Assembly (NCBI GenBank): GCA_902702965.1
Contig: CACRXP010000016.1
Location: forward strand, 1,606,765 to 1,670,764
Direction: 5' to 3'
DNA: 64,000 bases
From: Spirometra erinaceieuropaei
Taxonomy: Eukaryota; Platyhelminthes; Cestoda; Diphyllobothriidea; Diphyllobothriidae
Below are positions 24,401 through 34,566 of the stretch, piece by piece. The translations under genes were made by a program, and so were the position numbers. The notes under the pieces are model-generated. The model was not told where the DNA came from and ran no database searches. It saw only the letters and a program-made list of their open reading frames with translations. Numbering within the stretch: position 1 is the first letter of the stretch; every line of letters begins with the position of its first letter.

Positions 24401-24480
24401 CAGTGAATCCATTTCGCCACCGTAAGGGCGGGAGGGAGAGGAAAGAGAGAGTTCAGGTGCGTCCCGCAAAATGACGAAAT
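21421..24480. repeat. Non-coding dispersed repeats, several overlapping pieces
   Basis: Two partial copies of a long repeat (about 21600-22560 and 22560-24000) share blocks such as TTTATTTAGGCTCTG, GTAGATTTTGCTACC and CTTAAGTAATCCTTCCTA-like sequences with 15.1-17.9 kb and 48.8-50.8 kb. Two stretches (23435-23560 and 22690-22740) share GAATGTACTGCCTTATGCCTTGCACATGG. No protein motif was found. Confidence 0.55.
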
Positions 24481-24803
24481 CTGACCGTCAGACAGGGGTC
24501 ATCAGATATTCACAACATCATGTCAAACCAGCGCATGATGGTTAATCATATGCTGAAAGATTGCAGTAGGCTGGTAGGGGATTGCTGTCTAGCAGGCGAC
24601 GAACTGCCAAGCTCACTTTCCAGAAATCCATTTTATATTAATATAATTTGCGTGTACTGCGTCGTAATAAAACCGAACTGCAGTGTAAAGTGGCAGTCTG
24701 GGTAGTGGGCGTGCCATGATACCTAGATAAGCGCGAACGACAATGTCCACATTATCCCCGCAGCAGGGGGGCCCGGGGATAACGACTTCCGATGCAGCAA
24801 CCA

Positions 24804-24840
<37 letters not shown>
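24440..24840. repeat. Dispersed repeat with GACGAAATCTGACCGTCAGAC hairpin block and (CT)n
   Basis: The block at about 24473-24493 recurs at 27190, 41793, 43722, 43905 and 58805, and inverted near 60910. The following part (24640-24790) recurs at 47140-47290 and inverted at 60590-60760. A (CT)n microsatellite occupies 24808-24841. Confidence 0.65.
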
Positions 24841-24843
<3 letters not shown>

Positions 24844-24886
24844 TCTTACACGTCGTAGCCCAATGTAACTAATACTTCTCAGCCAG

Positions 24887-25272
24887 TCTTAGATGACAGT
24901 TCGTGCGATCGATGGTGCAATTCTGAATTCAGAAGAAGTGGATTCATTTGACAGGTTGAAATGCTGTCTCTACTGATATCCACAAGATAACTTGTAGAAG
25001 ACCCTGTTTCGCATTCAATCCGATGTAACCATGCCGTGGATTGTCAGCCTGAAATCAGAGTATAGACATGGAATGCCTACCCAATAATTTGAGTGTATCC
25101 CGTATTAGGCTGCAATCTGTGCCTCAACGGCCGAGTGCGTAACCCACAAATACGTGCTGGATGACCAAAATATGTACGTGGTGCAATAGACTCCGAAAAA
25201 AAACAGTACGTGATTTAAGACACGAAACTTGATGGCAGAAACGAATATGAGGATATTGATGTACTAGGAAAG
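24887..25272 (-). repeat. Inverted repeat, left arm
   Basis: The reverse complement aligns over its whole length with 28589-28985, from CTGCTGTCAGTATGCTTTCC to GAATTGCACCA-CGATC-CACGAA, with only scattered substitutions and small indels. The arm abuts the 3' end of copy B directly. Confidence 0.9.
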
Positions 25273-26690
25273 CATACTGACAGCAGAAGCCGCACGGAGA
25301 CCGAGTCGAGACGCACACATCTCACTTGCGTGGGAGGTGGCAGTTTGGTGCTTGCGGTGGGCGACGTTGATGTGCGGTGGTGAGATGATGATGATGATGA
25401 TGAGGGAGGGAGGGAGGGTGTTAAGCTGTAGTGCAGCCGGCAGTTGTCTACCGCAGGTTTTCATGGATGCGCATGTGGCCGAATAAGCCCATGCGATGCC
25501 TGAATGTGCGAGGGCAGTGTGGACAGTGGAGGCGAGCGCGTTGGGTGTAGTTTCGTGCTCCAGGCACCGGTTCGCTGGTCTCTGTGCGATGGATTCGCAA
25601 GTGACCGATCAGGCCGATGTGTGTGGTGAAGGTGCGGTCGCAGTGAGGGCAGGTTTAGTCCTAGTCCTCGCAGCTAGTGTCGATGGTGGGGGCGGGGGGG
25701 GGGTAGGGGAGTGGAGGGTTGGCGTGTGCCGTTGTGTCAGGATTGTGTGCAGTGTTGATGTGCGGGGGAGACGACACAGCAGCAGACGTTGGGGCGGGGG
25801 AGGAGGATGGAAATGGTATCTCAGGAGAGCGATTAGAGTTATTTGGCGGCATGGAGGACGAGGAGGAGTTGGACGGAGGGACGACGGTTGGTGCGGTCCG
25901 TGAAGCGCAGTTGATCCGGAGGTGTCCAACAAATTCACTTCGTGCCCGATATGTTCGCTGACACCGTGGACACGTTGGAGGCGGTTGTGCGTTGGCATTG
26001 CGTGGTCGGCGCAGCTGAGAGTTGCATGTTTCATGTTGCATGGCGGCAACGATGCGGCTGGCTTTGTAGATCGCAGCGCCCGTCTTCACAGTCCTTCCCC
26101 AGGTCCGTCGGTCGCAGGCGAGGTCTTCTCAGTTGGTCGGGTTAATTTGCAGACACTTCAGGGAGGACTTCAGAGTATCCTTGCAGCTGTGGATTTGGCC
26201 TACTTGGCGGCGAGAACCCGTGGCGACGTCTCCGTTGAAGAGTCGTTTGGATAGCCACTCGTCGTCCGTGCGCACCAGGTGGCAGATCCAGCGCAGCTGC
26301 ATTTGTCTCAGCATGGTGTAGGTGTTGAAGATTCCCGTCCGCACCAGTAAATCCGTATCAGGGATTCGATCCAGCCAACTCAGCCGCAGGATGCGACGAA
26401 GACAACTGAGGTGGAAGTGGTTCAGTCGGCGTGTCTTCTTCGTGTACACCGTACAAGTCTCTGCTCCATGCAACAGCGTCGGGAGGATGACGGCTTTGTA
26501 CATCTTCAGCTTCGAGCCGAGCTGCAGACTGTGACGATTCCAAACTGTGATTTGAAGGCGGCCGAAGGCTTGACTGTCCTTTGAGATCCTGTGGGCGACT
26601 TCGTCGTCGGTTTTCGTGCTGCGGGAAAGGGTACTGCGCAGGTACGGAAAATTGTCCTCCAAAACTCTTCGCCAGTGTTTCCCTTAATCG
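25273..26690 (-). mobile_element. Zinc-finger non-LTR retrotransposon, copy B, 5'-truncated
   Basis: Minus-strand coding covers the RT C-terminal region (26662-26129: [59 protein letters not shown]). Frameshifts follow and then a finger region (26089-25450) with CPRCQRTYRARSEFVGHLRI. The far 3' region seen in copies A and C is absent beyond the GCCGCACGGAGACCGAGTCGAGACGCACAC block. Endonuclease and RT palm are missing. Confidence 0.85.
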
Positions 26691-27189
26691 AACTGAAGTG
26701 AACTGAAAGTGACTTTAAGGTGTTATTCGACTAAAGATGTCTCCTAACGTAAAACACTTTTAGGATCAAACGATGGAATTTGAAGCAGGCGCGGTTTGCT
26801 GACTTATGAGTGAGTACAAGAGAAAAAATTCTTCTCCGAGCGATCTTCCTTGGAAGTTTTGCACATGAATAGTATCAGAGACGCGCAGTGGGACGTGGGG
26901 TGTGATGAAGGCCTACCTGCCAAAGTATACTTAGCGTCTGGTGGATGTTTAGAGGGGTCAAACCAGCACTATGACATGGGGGAGGGGGGCCTCGTCGGCC
27001 TAAAGACAGTCTCTGGACCCGTCTTCTGTGGCAGTCTGTCTGTCATCCCAGCCACCCTCCACCTTTCGTCTGGCACATTTTTCAAATGTTTGCGACAGCA
27101 ACAAGAGTAATTGAAGGAGCACGCCCGAGGGAGGGACGGAGGGAGAGACAGGCGGGGGGGGGGATGAGAGAGTCCATTTGCCCTACGAA
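26691..27189. repeat. Non-coding dispersed repeat
   Basis: The block GCGCAGTGGGACGTGGGGTGTGATGAAGGCCTACCTGCCAAAGTATAC is close to 24255-24300 and 22738-22785. No gene was seen. Confidence 0.55.
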
Positions 27190-27225
27190 ATATGACGAAA
27201 TCTGACCGTCAGACGAGGGTCATAA

Positions 27226-27262
<37 letters not shown>

Positions 27263-28588
27263 CACCCTGACATATCAGGGCATCGGAAAACCGTTGACAG
27301 ACGCTTTGTCATGAGAGGGAATACACCATGTTGGTGGATGTTTGCTATTTTGGAGACGATGAGAAGCCGGGCACGTTTTCCAATACCCCCGTTGGGCTTG
27401 AAAGTGTTTACGTGTACTGCACCGTAGTAAAACCGAATTGGAGCATGTAGTGGCAGTCTGTGTTCTGGACGTTATCTTCAGAGTGAAAGGTCGTTTCGGT
27501 CACATTACAGGTCTCCCTCAAATGTCGAAACGATGAAAGTCTCGCAGAATTTTCCATAATGGTGTTTCCAGTCGTTTAGAAAACCCTCTCTAAATAGATA
27601 TACTTTTTATGGAGTGCTTTAATAGGGCATTCTATTGACGGATGTCCGTGTACTTTACGCATTTCCCTCTATGAAGTCAGGGAAAAGTCTGACACTCTTG
27701 ACCGTTTCTTCCATATCGCTAAAATTAGCAATAACTTTTTCTGCCACCAACATGAGAACGTGCCTTTCTATTTATTTTGTGGCAATTTTCACGATCATTT
27801 CTCACTCTTACGCTCAGTTTTTCAGTTTCGAAGGCATAGCAGGGTGACATTTTGCTAACATTGACAGTGTTTCGCACATTTCATCCCTAAATTAGATATA
27901 TACAGGTAATGGACCGCACGAAATGTAACGCTTCATATGTCCGAAACTGCAAATGGCCATTTAGTAATGGCCATTCCAGTGTCAGCCTATAACATATTTC
28001 AAATGGCAAAATAATTTCGGCACAGTTAAATAAAGGATTGCGTGGGAGTGTGTGTGTTAGAGCTGCACGTAAGGACATAAATCCACACAGGTTTGTCAAT
28101 CTAACATTAGAAAGTCGATAAATCCTCCGGTTCTCCAAAAATGACCACTGTGTTCGCGACCTCACTCCCGCGGTTTACCTCTGAGAAGCAGTTAATTTTC
28201 AAGTGTGGCAAGATCTGTTTTGTGAAACCCTCTGTCAAGAAAAAACTCGCTCAGATGCGCAACCGAAGTCTAGGACAGGTACTAGCACAGGAACTTGCAC
28301 GAATATATCGCTACGTCTACTTTCGCTCAAAGTTGTGAACATTTTGCTTGATAAAATTGATTCGATACAGTTTCTGCACGAGAAAATGGTAGTCTCCAGA
28401 AGAGGCTGGGCAAGTGAGTAAAACGAGCAAGGTGTCAGGTGTCTAAAAGTCCTTTGAACTGGAGTATCCACAAAAAGCACATTGGGAAATGCTTGGGGAC
28501 GCAGTGAGAATGCGAACCCCTTGCGGACGTGTCACGCAGCGCACAATATCCGCGATGCACGCATGTCTGGACATTTAGCTAATACTTC

Positions 28589-28985
28589 TGCTGTCAGTAT
28601 GCTTTCCTTGTACATCAATATCCCCATATTCGTTTCTGTCATCAAGTTTCGTGTCTTTAGACACCTACTGTATTTCTAGGAGTCTATTGCACCACTTTAC
28701 ATCTTCTGGTCATCCAGCACGTATTTGAGGGTCACGCACTCGGCCGTTGAGGCACAGATTGCAGCCAAATACGTGATACACTCAAATTATTGGGTAGGCA
28801 TTCCATGTCTATACTCTGATTTCAGACTGACAATTCACGGCATGGTTTCCTCGGATGGAATGCGAAACAGGGTCTTCTACAAGTTATCTTGTGGGTATCA
28901 GCAGAGATTGCATTTCAAACTGTCAAATGAATCCACTTCTTCTGAATTCAGAATTGCACCAACGATCACACGAACTGTCATCTAA
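28589..28985 (+). repeat. Inverted repeat, right arm
   Basis: This pairs with 24887-25272 in opposite orientation across 3.3 kb that contains copy B. Segmental duplication copy 2 keeps only the first ~70 bp of this arm (around 45290-45350). Confidence 0.88.
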
Positions 28986-29214
28986 CGATCAGTGCCATCA
29001 TCGGACAGCAAATTCGATACCCCAGTCGATGTTGGAATATCGACAGTCCATATTCCTAATACCGCAATCTGCAGAAAGATTATTCGCATTTTTTGGCAGT
29101 GAGTAATCAAAATGCTGACAGATGACTGGCCTCAAGGCGAACAGGCAGCATTACGCATTGACTCATATTGGTAGGTTAAATGGCGAATCGTAAGGCCAGA
29201 CTGAATATTTGAGC

Positions 29215-29224
29215 TTATAAAAGG
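29215..29224 (+). promoter_or_regulatory. TATA box of secreted-protein gene 1
   Basis: TTATAAAAGG lies 55 bp upstream of the start codon and is conserved at the same spacing in gene 2. The flanking GACTGAATA-TTGAGC and AAGGAC-TGAT sequences are conserved as well. Confidence 0.7.
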
Positions 29225-29278
29225 ACCTGATGTCGGGCTCAGAGCATGCTCGCTGTCCTCCAGACAACATTCAAGATC

Positions 29279-29909
29279 ATGCACCTTTTCGCATTCCTAG
29301 CGTTTCTGCTTGTTGCCGTCTCAGTCACGGAGGCATGGGGTGTAGGCAACACTGGTTTTCGATCCATCAGAGGCAGCGCCGCCTTCCTAAACCCAAAACC
29401 TAACAAGCCAAAAGGTAAGTCTTGTTGTCGGCATCACTATATTTTTCACGTAAGGCAACTGGCATCGCTGATTTCTGATATTCCTGCAATGCAGACGAGT
29501 ATTCATCCACCGCTCCATCTACCATGCTTCTACGCCTGTCGGCAAGAACTGGTGTATGCATGTACCTCACATTTGCGCATTTCCACGTAAATGAACTATC
29601 CTCCACCCGAACACCAGTAGGCATTTTAAATACTGTCGTGCGCTAGACGCACAGCCTAGACTGACCGGTCTGCAATGCTTCCATGATTGGGCACACATGT
29701 GACCCAGTGTATCGATGAAGCCACTTCCACCGTAACCAACGCAATGCTTTGGGCTAATTACTCTCAACATACGTTTGAAGCGTTGCCTTTTGAAGCACAA
29801 TCCAAACTGCAGATCATTTAATCTCTTTCCATACTAACCAAACTGCCATCATTTTACCCTTCAAGCACCGGAGAAGCCATTTGGCCCTTTGAGCCCAAAG
29901 ATGTGGTAA
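29279..29909 (+). CDS. Small secreted protein 1, three coding exons, unknown function
   Basis: Exons 29279-29414, 29495-29551 and 29866-29909 join in phases 1 and 1 to give 78 residues. The first 19 residues (MHLFAFLAFLLVAVSVTEA) form a classic signal peptide. The mature part is Pro/Lys-rich and without Cys, then DEYSSTAPS, LRLSARTA and PFGPLSPKMW before TAA. Exon 2 is 57 bp and symmetric. The start and exon ends were chosen because the second gene at 45589 has exactly the same exon lengths, splice phases and stop. The donor after AGAACTG was preferred over a later one because it keeps exon 3 open in both copies. An alternative donor inside the stop (ATGTG^GTAAAG) would extend the protein by ~24 residues in both copies. 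No known family was recognised. Confidence 0.72.
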
Positions 29910-30014
29910 AGCTAAGAACGCTGCGTAAGTTCTACTGTTTAGCACATAGAAATGCCATTGCATGATAGATGAGATTTCATAATGCAGATATTAAATAATG
30001 CCACATTTCTCTAG

Positions 30015-30105
30015 GAATGTGAATGACCTTCACACGAAGACATCCGACATCGGAAGGCGTTTTTGTACGTACGATGCACAATAAAATGTACTATGGATGA
30101 TTCGC
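30015..30105 (+). other. Probable 3' untranslated exon and poly(A) signal of gene 1
   Basis: A good donor (GTAAGT at 29925) just after the stop and an acceptor TTTCTCTAG ending at 30014 would define a 3' UTR intron. The last exon ends soon after an AATAAA at 30080-30085. The same signals occur in gene 2 at 46240-46388. Confidence 0.6.
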
Positions 30106-31689
30106 CTTTCTTTTTGAAATACTGCGTCGTCTAACTAGCAAGAGTCGCGTTTTTAAAAGAAGTCCTCCAAATCTGAATGTGTGTGTGTGTTTGTGTGGAC
30201 GCAATCGCAGGAGATTGGAGGGTATTAAGTCGACGATGTGGACCTCGTGTCGGCAGACTAGCAGGCAGAGACAACATTTGGATTAGGATTAGGCAACCTC
30301 TGTCTCGCTTGCCATGGTCGTGCCTCGTGTTCTCCACCTCAACCAGGATTGTGAAACAAGCAAGCCTAAGAGATCCTAGAGGATTTATAGGAGATGTGCG
30401 CGATTCAAATGATAGGTGAATTGTTCCTTGCGTTGTGGTGTTTGCAGTATGCCAATAATACGGGGAGAGTGGGTCCATAGTCCTATGCCGAGCCAGGAAA
30501 TGAAGCGTCCATTCTGGAGATTGTGCGAAGAGGTCATAGATGAGGGATGTCCTGTAGGTCGCTGAATCTTGAGAGATGAGGTGGCACATGTGGCCGTGCA
30601 TCAGGTGCGAGACGTCGTGACGGGATTGCTGCTCACTGTCTGCGAGTGTGAAATGGCAGGCTGGGTGGGAGTTTTGACTCATGCTGATGGGTTTCTCCCA
30701 TTAGTACATTTTACACGACTCTACAGTCGGATGACAATGCCCGATCGAACGGCAGGGCAGCAGGCTGGTTCAAACTCAGTTGTCTTCATATGCACCAGTG
30801 CTTAATGGTCACTTGTTATCTCGAGATTGAGAGCTGCTGTGCAGCAGAATGAAGAAGAGGTGTAGCGAATGCGGAAACGTCTTCACGTATGCGACGAGAG
30901 CTGTCAACATGTCAGCATTCCGAACACCCATAATGATTGGTCAGTGAAGATTCAAGCTATACTCACAAATCCAAACGTAGATGAATCTTCTGTCAGAAGT
31001 CTATACACATACTATAAGAAGGTGTAGAGTGTTGACGCTTGATAAGTGAAAGAGAACGAGTCATTTTGCGCCGAAGTTGGGTTAATCGGTGAGTCCCACA
31101 TCTCACAACATAGTGCTTCGATTGGAAGCGACGATTTCGGTTTGCACGTTGAACGCTGGATTTATGCCATGCGAGGAGTCACATTCTTGTGTGCGTTTGG
31201 GGCCTTTTCATAAAATGTTAGCCGAAAGCCTAAAAATTTGTTCCTGATTTGGAAAAACTGCTTAATTGGCATAGGCAGACTTGCAAATGCTCGAGAAAGA
31301 GAAATAGACATCGTAATTAACAACAACGCTATCGGGGAGATCACTTATGAAAACACGACCAGGACAGTTCCCCTGTCCTGAATTTAAGCCTAACACACTA
31401 ATGTTAGGGTTGGCTGGAAATCTGAATCTGACAATAACCCCCGTTTTTCTTCATCTGAATTATTATCATCCTAACCCTAATTCTCTTAAATGCAACACTT
31501 GCCCACCTCGTATCCTCCTGGAATTTAGGGTACTGAGGCCAGTAATACGGGGATAGTGGGTCCATAGTCCTATGCCATACCAGGACATGAAGCGTAGATT
31601 CTCGAGATAGTACAAGGGATATAAGATGCTTCGACAAACTATGTTCACGGGGAATTTAGGGCATTGCTACGTGTAATTCTTGGAAAGAG

Positions 31690-32385
31690 GGTGTACAACG
31701 GCGTGCTACAAAGGCTGTTCATGGCCTCAAAAATTTCACGTACGAGCAGCGCCTGACGGCCTTCAACCTCTATCCCCTCCACTACAGGCAGAACAGAGGT
31801 GACCTCATAACAACGTTCTCGTTGGTAAAAGGACTTAATCTGGATGTCGACTGGGAAACGTTTTTTGAAATGACACCCAAGTCTAATCTCAGACGACATG
31901 ATTACCAGCTTAAAAGGGAACTGTGCCACACAAATCAACGTTCCTCCTTTTTCTCACAGAGGGTCATTCGCCAATGGAACTCTTTCCCGGCGTATGCTGT
32001 GAATTGCCCTACCGTGAACGTGTTCAAGAGACAGCTGGATACTCACCTGCTGAAAGGCAACCCGAACTTCCGAAGCCTGATCTAACGGATTACTGAAATG
32101 ACTATCTATACACTACTAACAGGATTTCAACAGATCCTTTTATGAGCGTTAAACTTAGCCCATATGGAAATTTTCACAGTCCGAACGTGGTGAACAAAGT
32201 TTTTCGCAATTATTTCGCGAATACCATGCCCCTTTCGCCTTTATGTTACATTATTAGATTTATGAATTCTCCTTACTAAAACTGAAAGCAAAAGTTTTGC
32301 AATTCAACTATTTTCCTTACATCTGTACCCTCTAAATGGAGTTTTCAGGGCTTCTGTCGTTTACTCCAAATATACTGACTGATAC
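31690..32385 (+). mobile_element. CR1-like 5'-truncated insertion
   Basis: One open frame (31709-32085) encodes the RT C-terminus: FTYEQRLTAFNLYPLHYRQN, RGDLITTFSLVKGL, SFFSQRVIRQWNSFP and VNVFKRQLDTHLLKG. A 300 bp AT-rich tail ends with an ACTGA-like short repeat at 32370-32388. Segmental duplication copy 2 lacks this segment at the corresponding point near 46900, so the limits are placed by comparison with that empty site. Confidence 0.85.
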
Positions 32386-32652
32386 TGACATTTTGGCGCG
32401 GTCGATGGACGTTCGGTTGCTCGCTGGATCCTGAGGGAAGGGGGGGATCAGATGGCAGTGCCTGACGCGCAAGATCTTATGACGAAACAGGTGCCTGCTG
32501 TATGTCATTATAAAATGGCAGATAAAAGTGAATAAATGCGAGCTTGGCAAATGCCCGCCAGGTAGAAATTGTGTATAAACAAAAAGATATGTCAAATGAC
32601 TGCCAAAGTACCATCGCCTAGATGGAAGGCCAGCGTTAAAACAACGGTGAAG

Positions 32653-33111
32653 CTAAATGCGCTGAGTGATAGAGCTATGGGGAAAGTGGACTCGACGGCC
32701 GCTACGAGAGGTGTGAATGTGCGTGGCATTGGAAGAGTTAGGGTCGGAGTCGGGGGGGAAGCTGGGGAGGGAGAGAGTTGGGAAGGTGGAGAGGCATGGG
32801 GTAGGGAAGGTGAAGGATAAGGGGTAGGGAGTCAGCAAGTTTTGTCCTGGATGCAGATCTGGCGGCTCCTTTGCGACAGCAACCCTGATCCGACGATGCT
32901 GACTACGTAGATAAATCTGGTAGGTCTTGGTGTTGCGTGCGAGCACACGGAACGGACCTTCACATGTTGATTCCAGCGGCTGGTGCACACGATCACACCG
33001 CACGAACACACAAGTGCAGTTCTCCAAGCATTTTCTCGACAAAAGCCTCTGTAGTTGGAGTTGGAGTTGGAAGGGGGAAAGCGAGCGCATAAACTGCCGC
33101 AAAGGATGCAC
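32653..33111 (-). pseudogene. Ty3/gypsy Pol C-terminal tail (integrase end)
   Basis: The 152-codon minus-strand frame contains CTCVFVRCDRVHQPLES, EGPFRVLARNTKTYQIYL and a terminal TSRSGRRVHFP. This is the standard C-terminal order of gypsy integrases (the GPF-type domain and the final RSGRRVHFP tail). The integrase core, RNase H, RT and LTRs are not seen around it. The fragment is open, so it may be relatively young. Confidence 0.78.
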
Positions 33112-33489
33112 AAAATTTGCAGGAAACTATTGTACCGTAGTATTCAGGAAAGCGACAAATACGATGTAAGTACTGAACTTCAACTGCAACCACCAAATCA
33201 GCCACAAACGCAGTTGTGTAAGGAGAAATCGAATATGTGGATGCCTTCGTATAGCACACTTCGTCCAGGGATACTGCCTTTCTGTCGGTTGATGTATGCC
33301 TGGTGGCAGTTCCACCGTCACAGTGAATTGATTTCTAGGGGGATTAAACCTGGGCGGCATCATCCGCGCCCTCTCTCCACCCTCACCCACCTAGGCTTTG
33401 TGTCAAGACGGAGTCTGGTGTTGAGGGGGAAAGGGGTGACAGCCAGCCCAAATGAGCTACAGGGTTAGTAATAGAGGTTAGGTTTACTA
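33112..33489. other. No feature recognised
   Basis: Lies between the gypsy tail and the 3' end of zinc-finger element copy C. Open frames on both strands have no family signature. Confidence 0.35.
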
Positions 33490-33790
33490 CACACGACACG
33501 ACAGTTCGACCATCGATTTCGATGATGTCCACCGTGTGCCCCACAGCTACAGCAGCGGTGGGAGCAGGGACGGTGACTTACGCAATTGTTTATAGTGCCA
33601 GTAGACTAGCGCTGCATCTACCTACACTCTCTCCTCCTCCCCCGTCTGAGCCCGGTGTCAAGACAGAGTCAAGAAGACCGGAGACGGGGGAGGCCGCAGG
33701 TGGATGGCTCGGACGGATCCTCACCTTGGCGTTCCACCACACCCCCTGGTCCACACACAAATAACCAGAATTTCAACCAACACAACAGAG
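33490..33790 (-). repeat. Monomer-like module at the 3' end of copy C
   Basis: This begins with ACGACAGTTCGACCATCGATTTCGATGATGTCC and continues through GTTTATAGTGCCAGTAGACT and CGGAGACGGGGGAGGCCGCAGG, matching the 5' monomers at 38466 and 38935. It passes into the 3' untranslated region at about 33790, as in copy A. Confidence 0.78.
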
Positions 33791-34566
33791 ATTTGGAGGC
33801 TGGCACGGCCGAAGCAGCACCTAGGGGTGCCGCCAACGTTTGGCTCGGATCCCACACTGTGGTAGGAATGCCATAAAGGCCACATTAAAAAGGAGCCATT
33901 GCAGCCTGACTCTCAGACCACCTCCAGTGAAGGTATCCCGTCATTTGGCAACCTTCCAAGCCACGGCTTTTAGCGCACCGTGATAGCTTCAATCGCGTCA
34001 GATTGTTTATAGTGAGGAGAAAGTGCGCTGAGTCGTCGACCTCACTCTCCCTTCCCACTCCCACACTCCAGCCGCTGTCCGAGCCGGTCAGTAGACTGGA
34101 GTGGGAAATGGGCGCGGTGGCTGACACGGTCGACTGACCATGCCTGAGTGCGCCACAGCACGACCTGGCCCCCCATACACACAAACACCAGGATTTCACA
34201 CAACGGGGGTAGAACGGCGTGTCTCCCACTTGCGTGAGAGGGCCGTGGAAGGTGCTGCTTCAGCCCATCCCCAGCCCACCAGTCCGCCACTAAACACAAC
34301 ACACACACAACGTGACGAACTGCGTGAACCGAGAGCGGGCCTCAATCAGCAACCTTCCTATCCACGACACTTGACGTGTCGGGATAGTCTCGGACACAAG
34401 TCACCCGTGCAGCCGAAGCCGCATGGGGACCGAGTCGAGATGCACACTTCCCACTTGCGTGGGAGGCGGCAGTTGAGTGCATGAGGTGTGTGGGGGTTGA
34501 TGTCTGGTGGGGTGATGGTGTTAGGAGGTAGGGAGTGAGGGAATGTGTGGTGTGACCGGCAGTTGT

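Larger units (their letters stand above)
27190..32600. repeat. Segmental duplication, copy 1
   Basis: The stretch matches 43905-47100 in the same orientation over several kilobases, covering dispersed repeats, the secreted-protein gene, its flanks and sequence beyond. Extra material relative to copy 2 includes the 31690-32385 CR1-like insertion, a local duplication of the GGGTCCATAGTCCTATGCC block (30470 and 31555), and most of the inverted-repeat arm at 28589-28985. A (CA)n run sits at 27229-27260. Confidence 0.82.

Noticed and set aside
30131..30682. 183-codon minus-strand frame, partly shared with 46405-46836
   Set aside because: Shared because the region is duplicated. It crosses a CA-type microsatellite, has no motif, and overlaps the downstream flank of the secreted-protein gene.
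32993..33390. Minus-strand frames next to the gypsy tail as further Pol coding
   Set aside because: They show no integrase core residues (no D,D-35-E pattern) and overlap open frames on the other strand.
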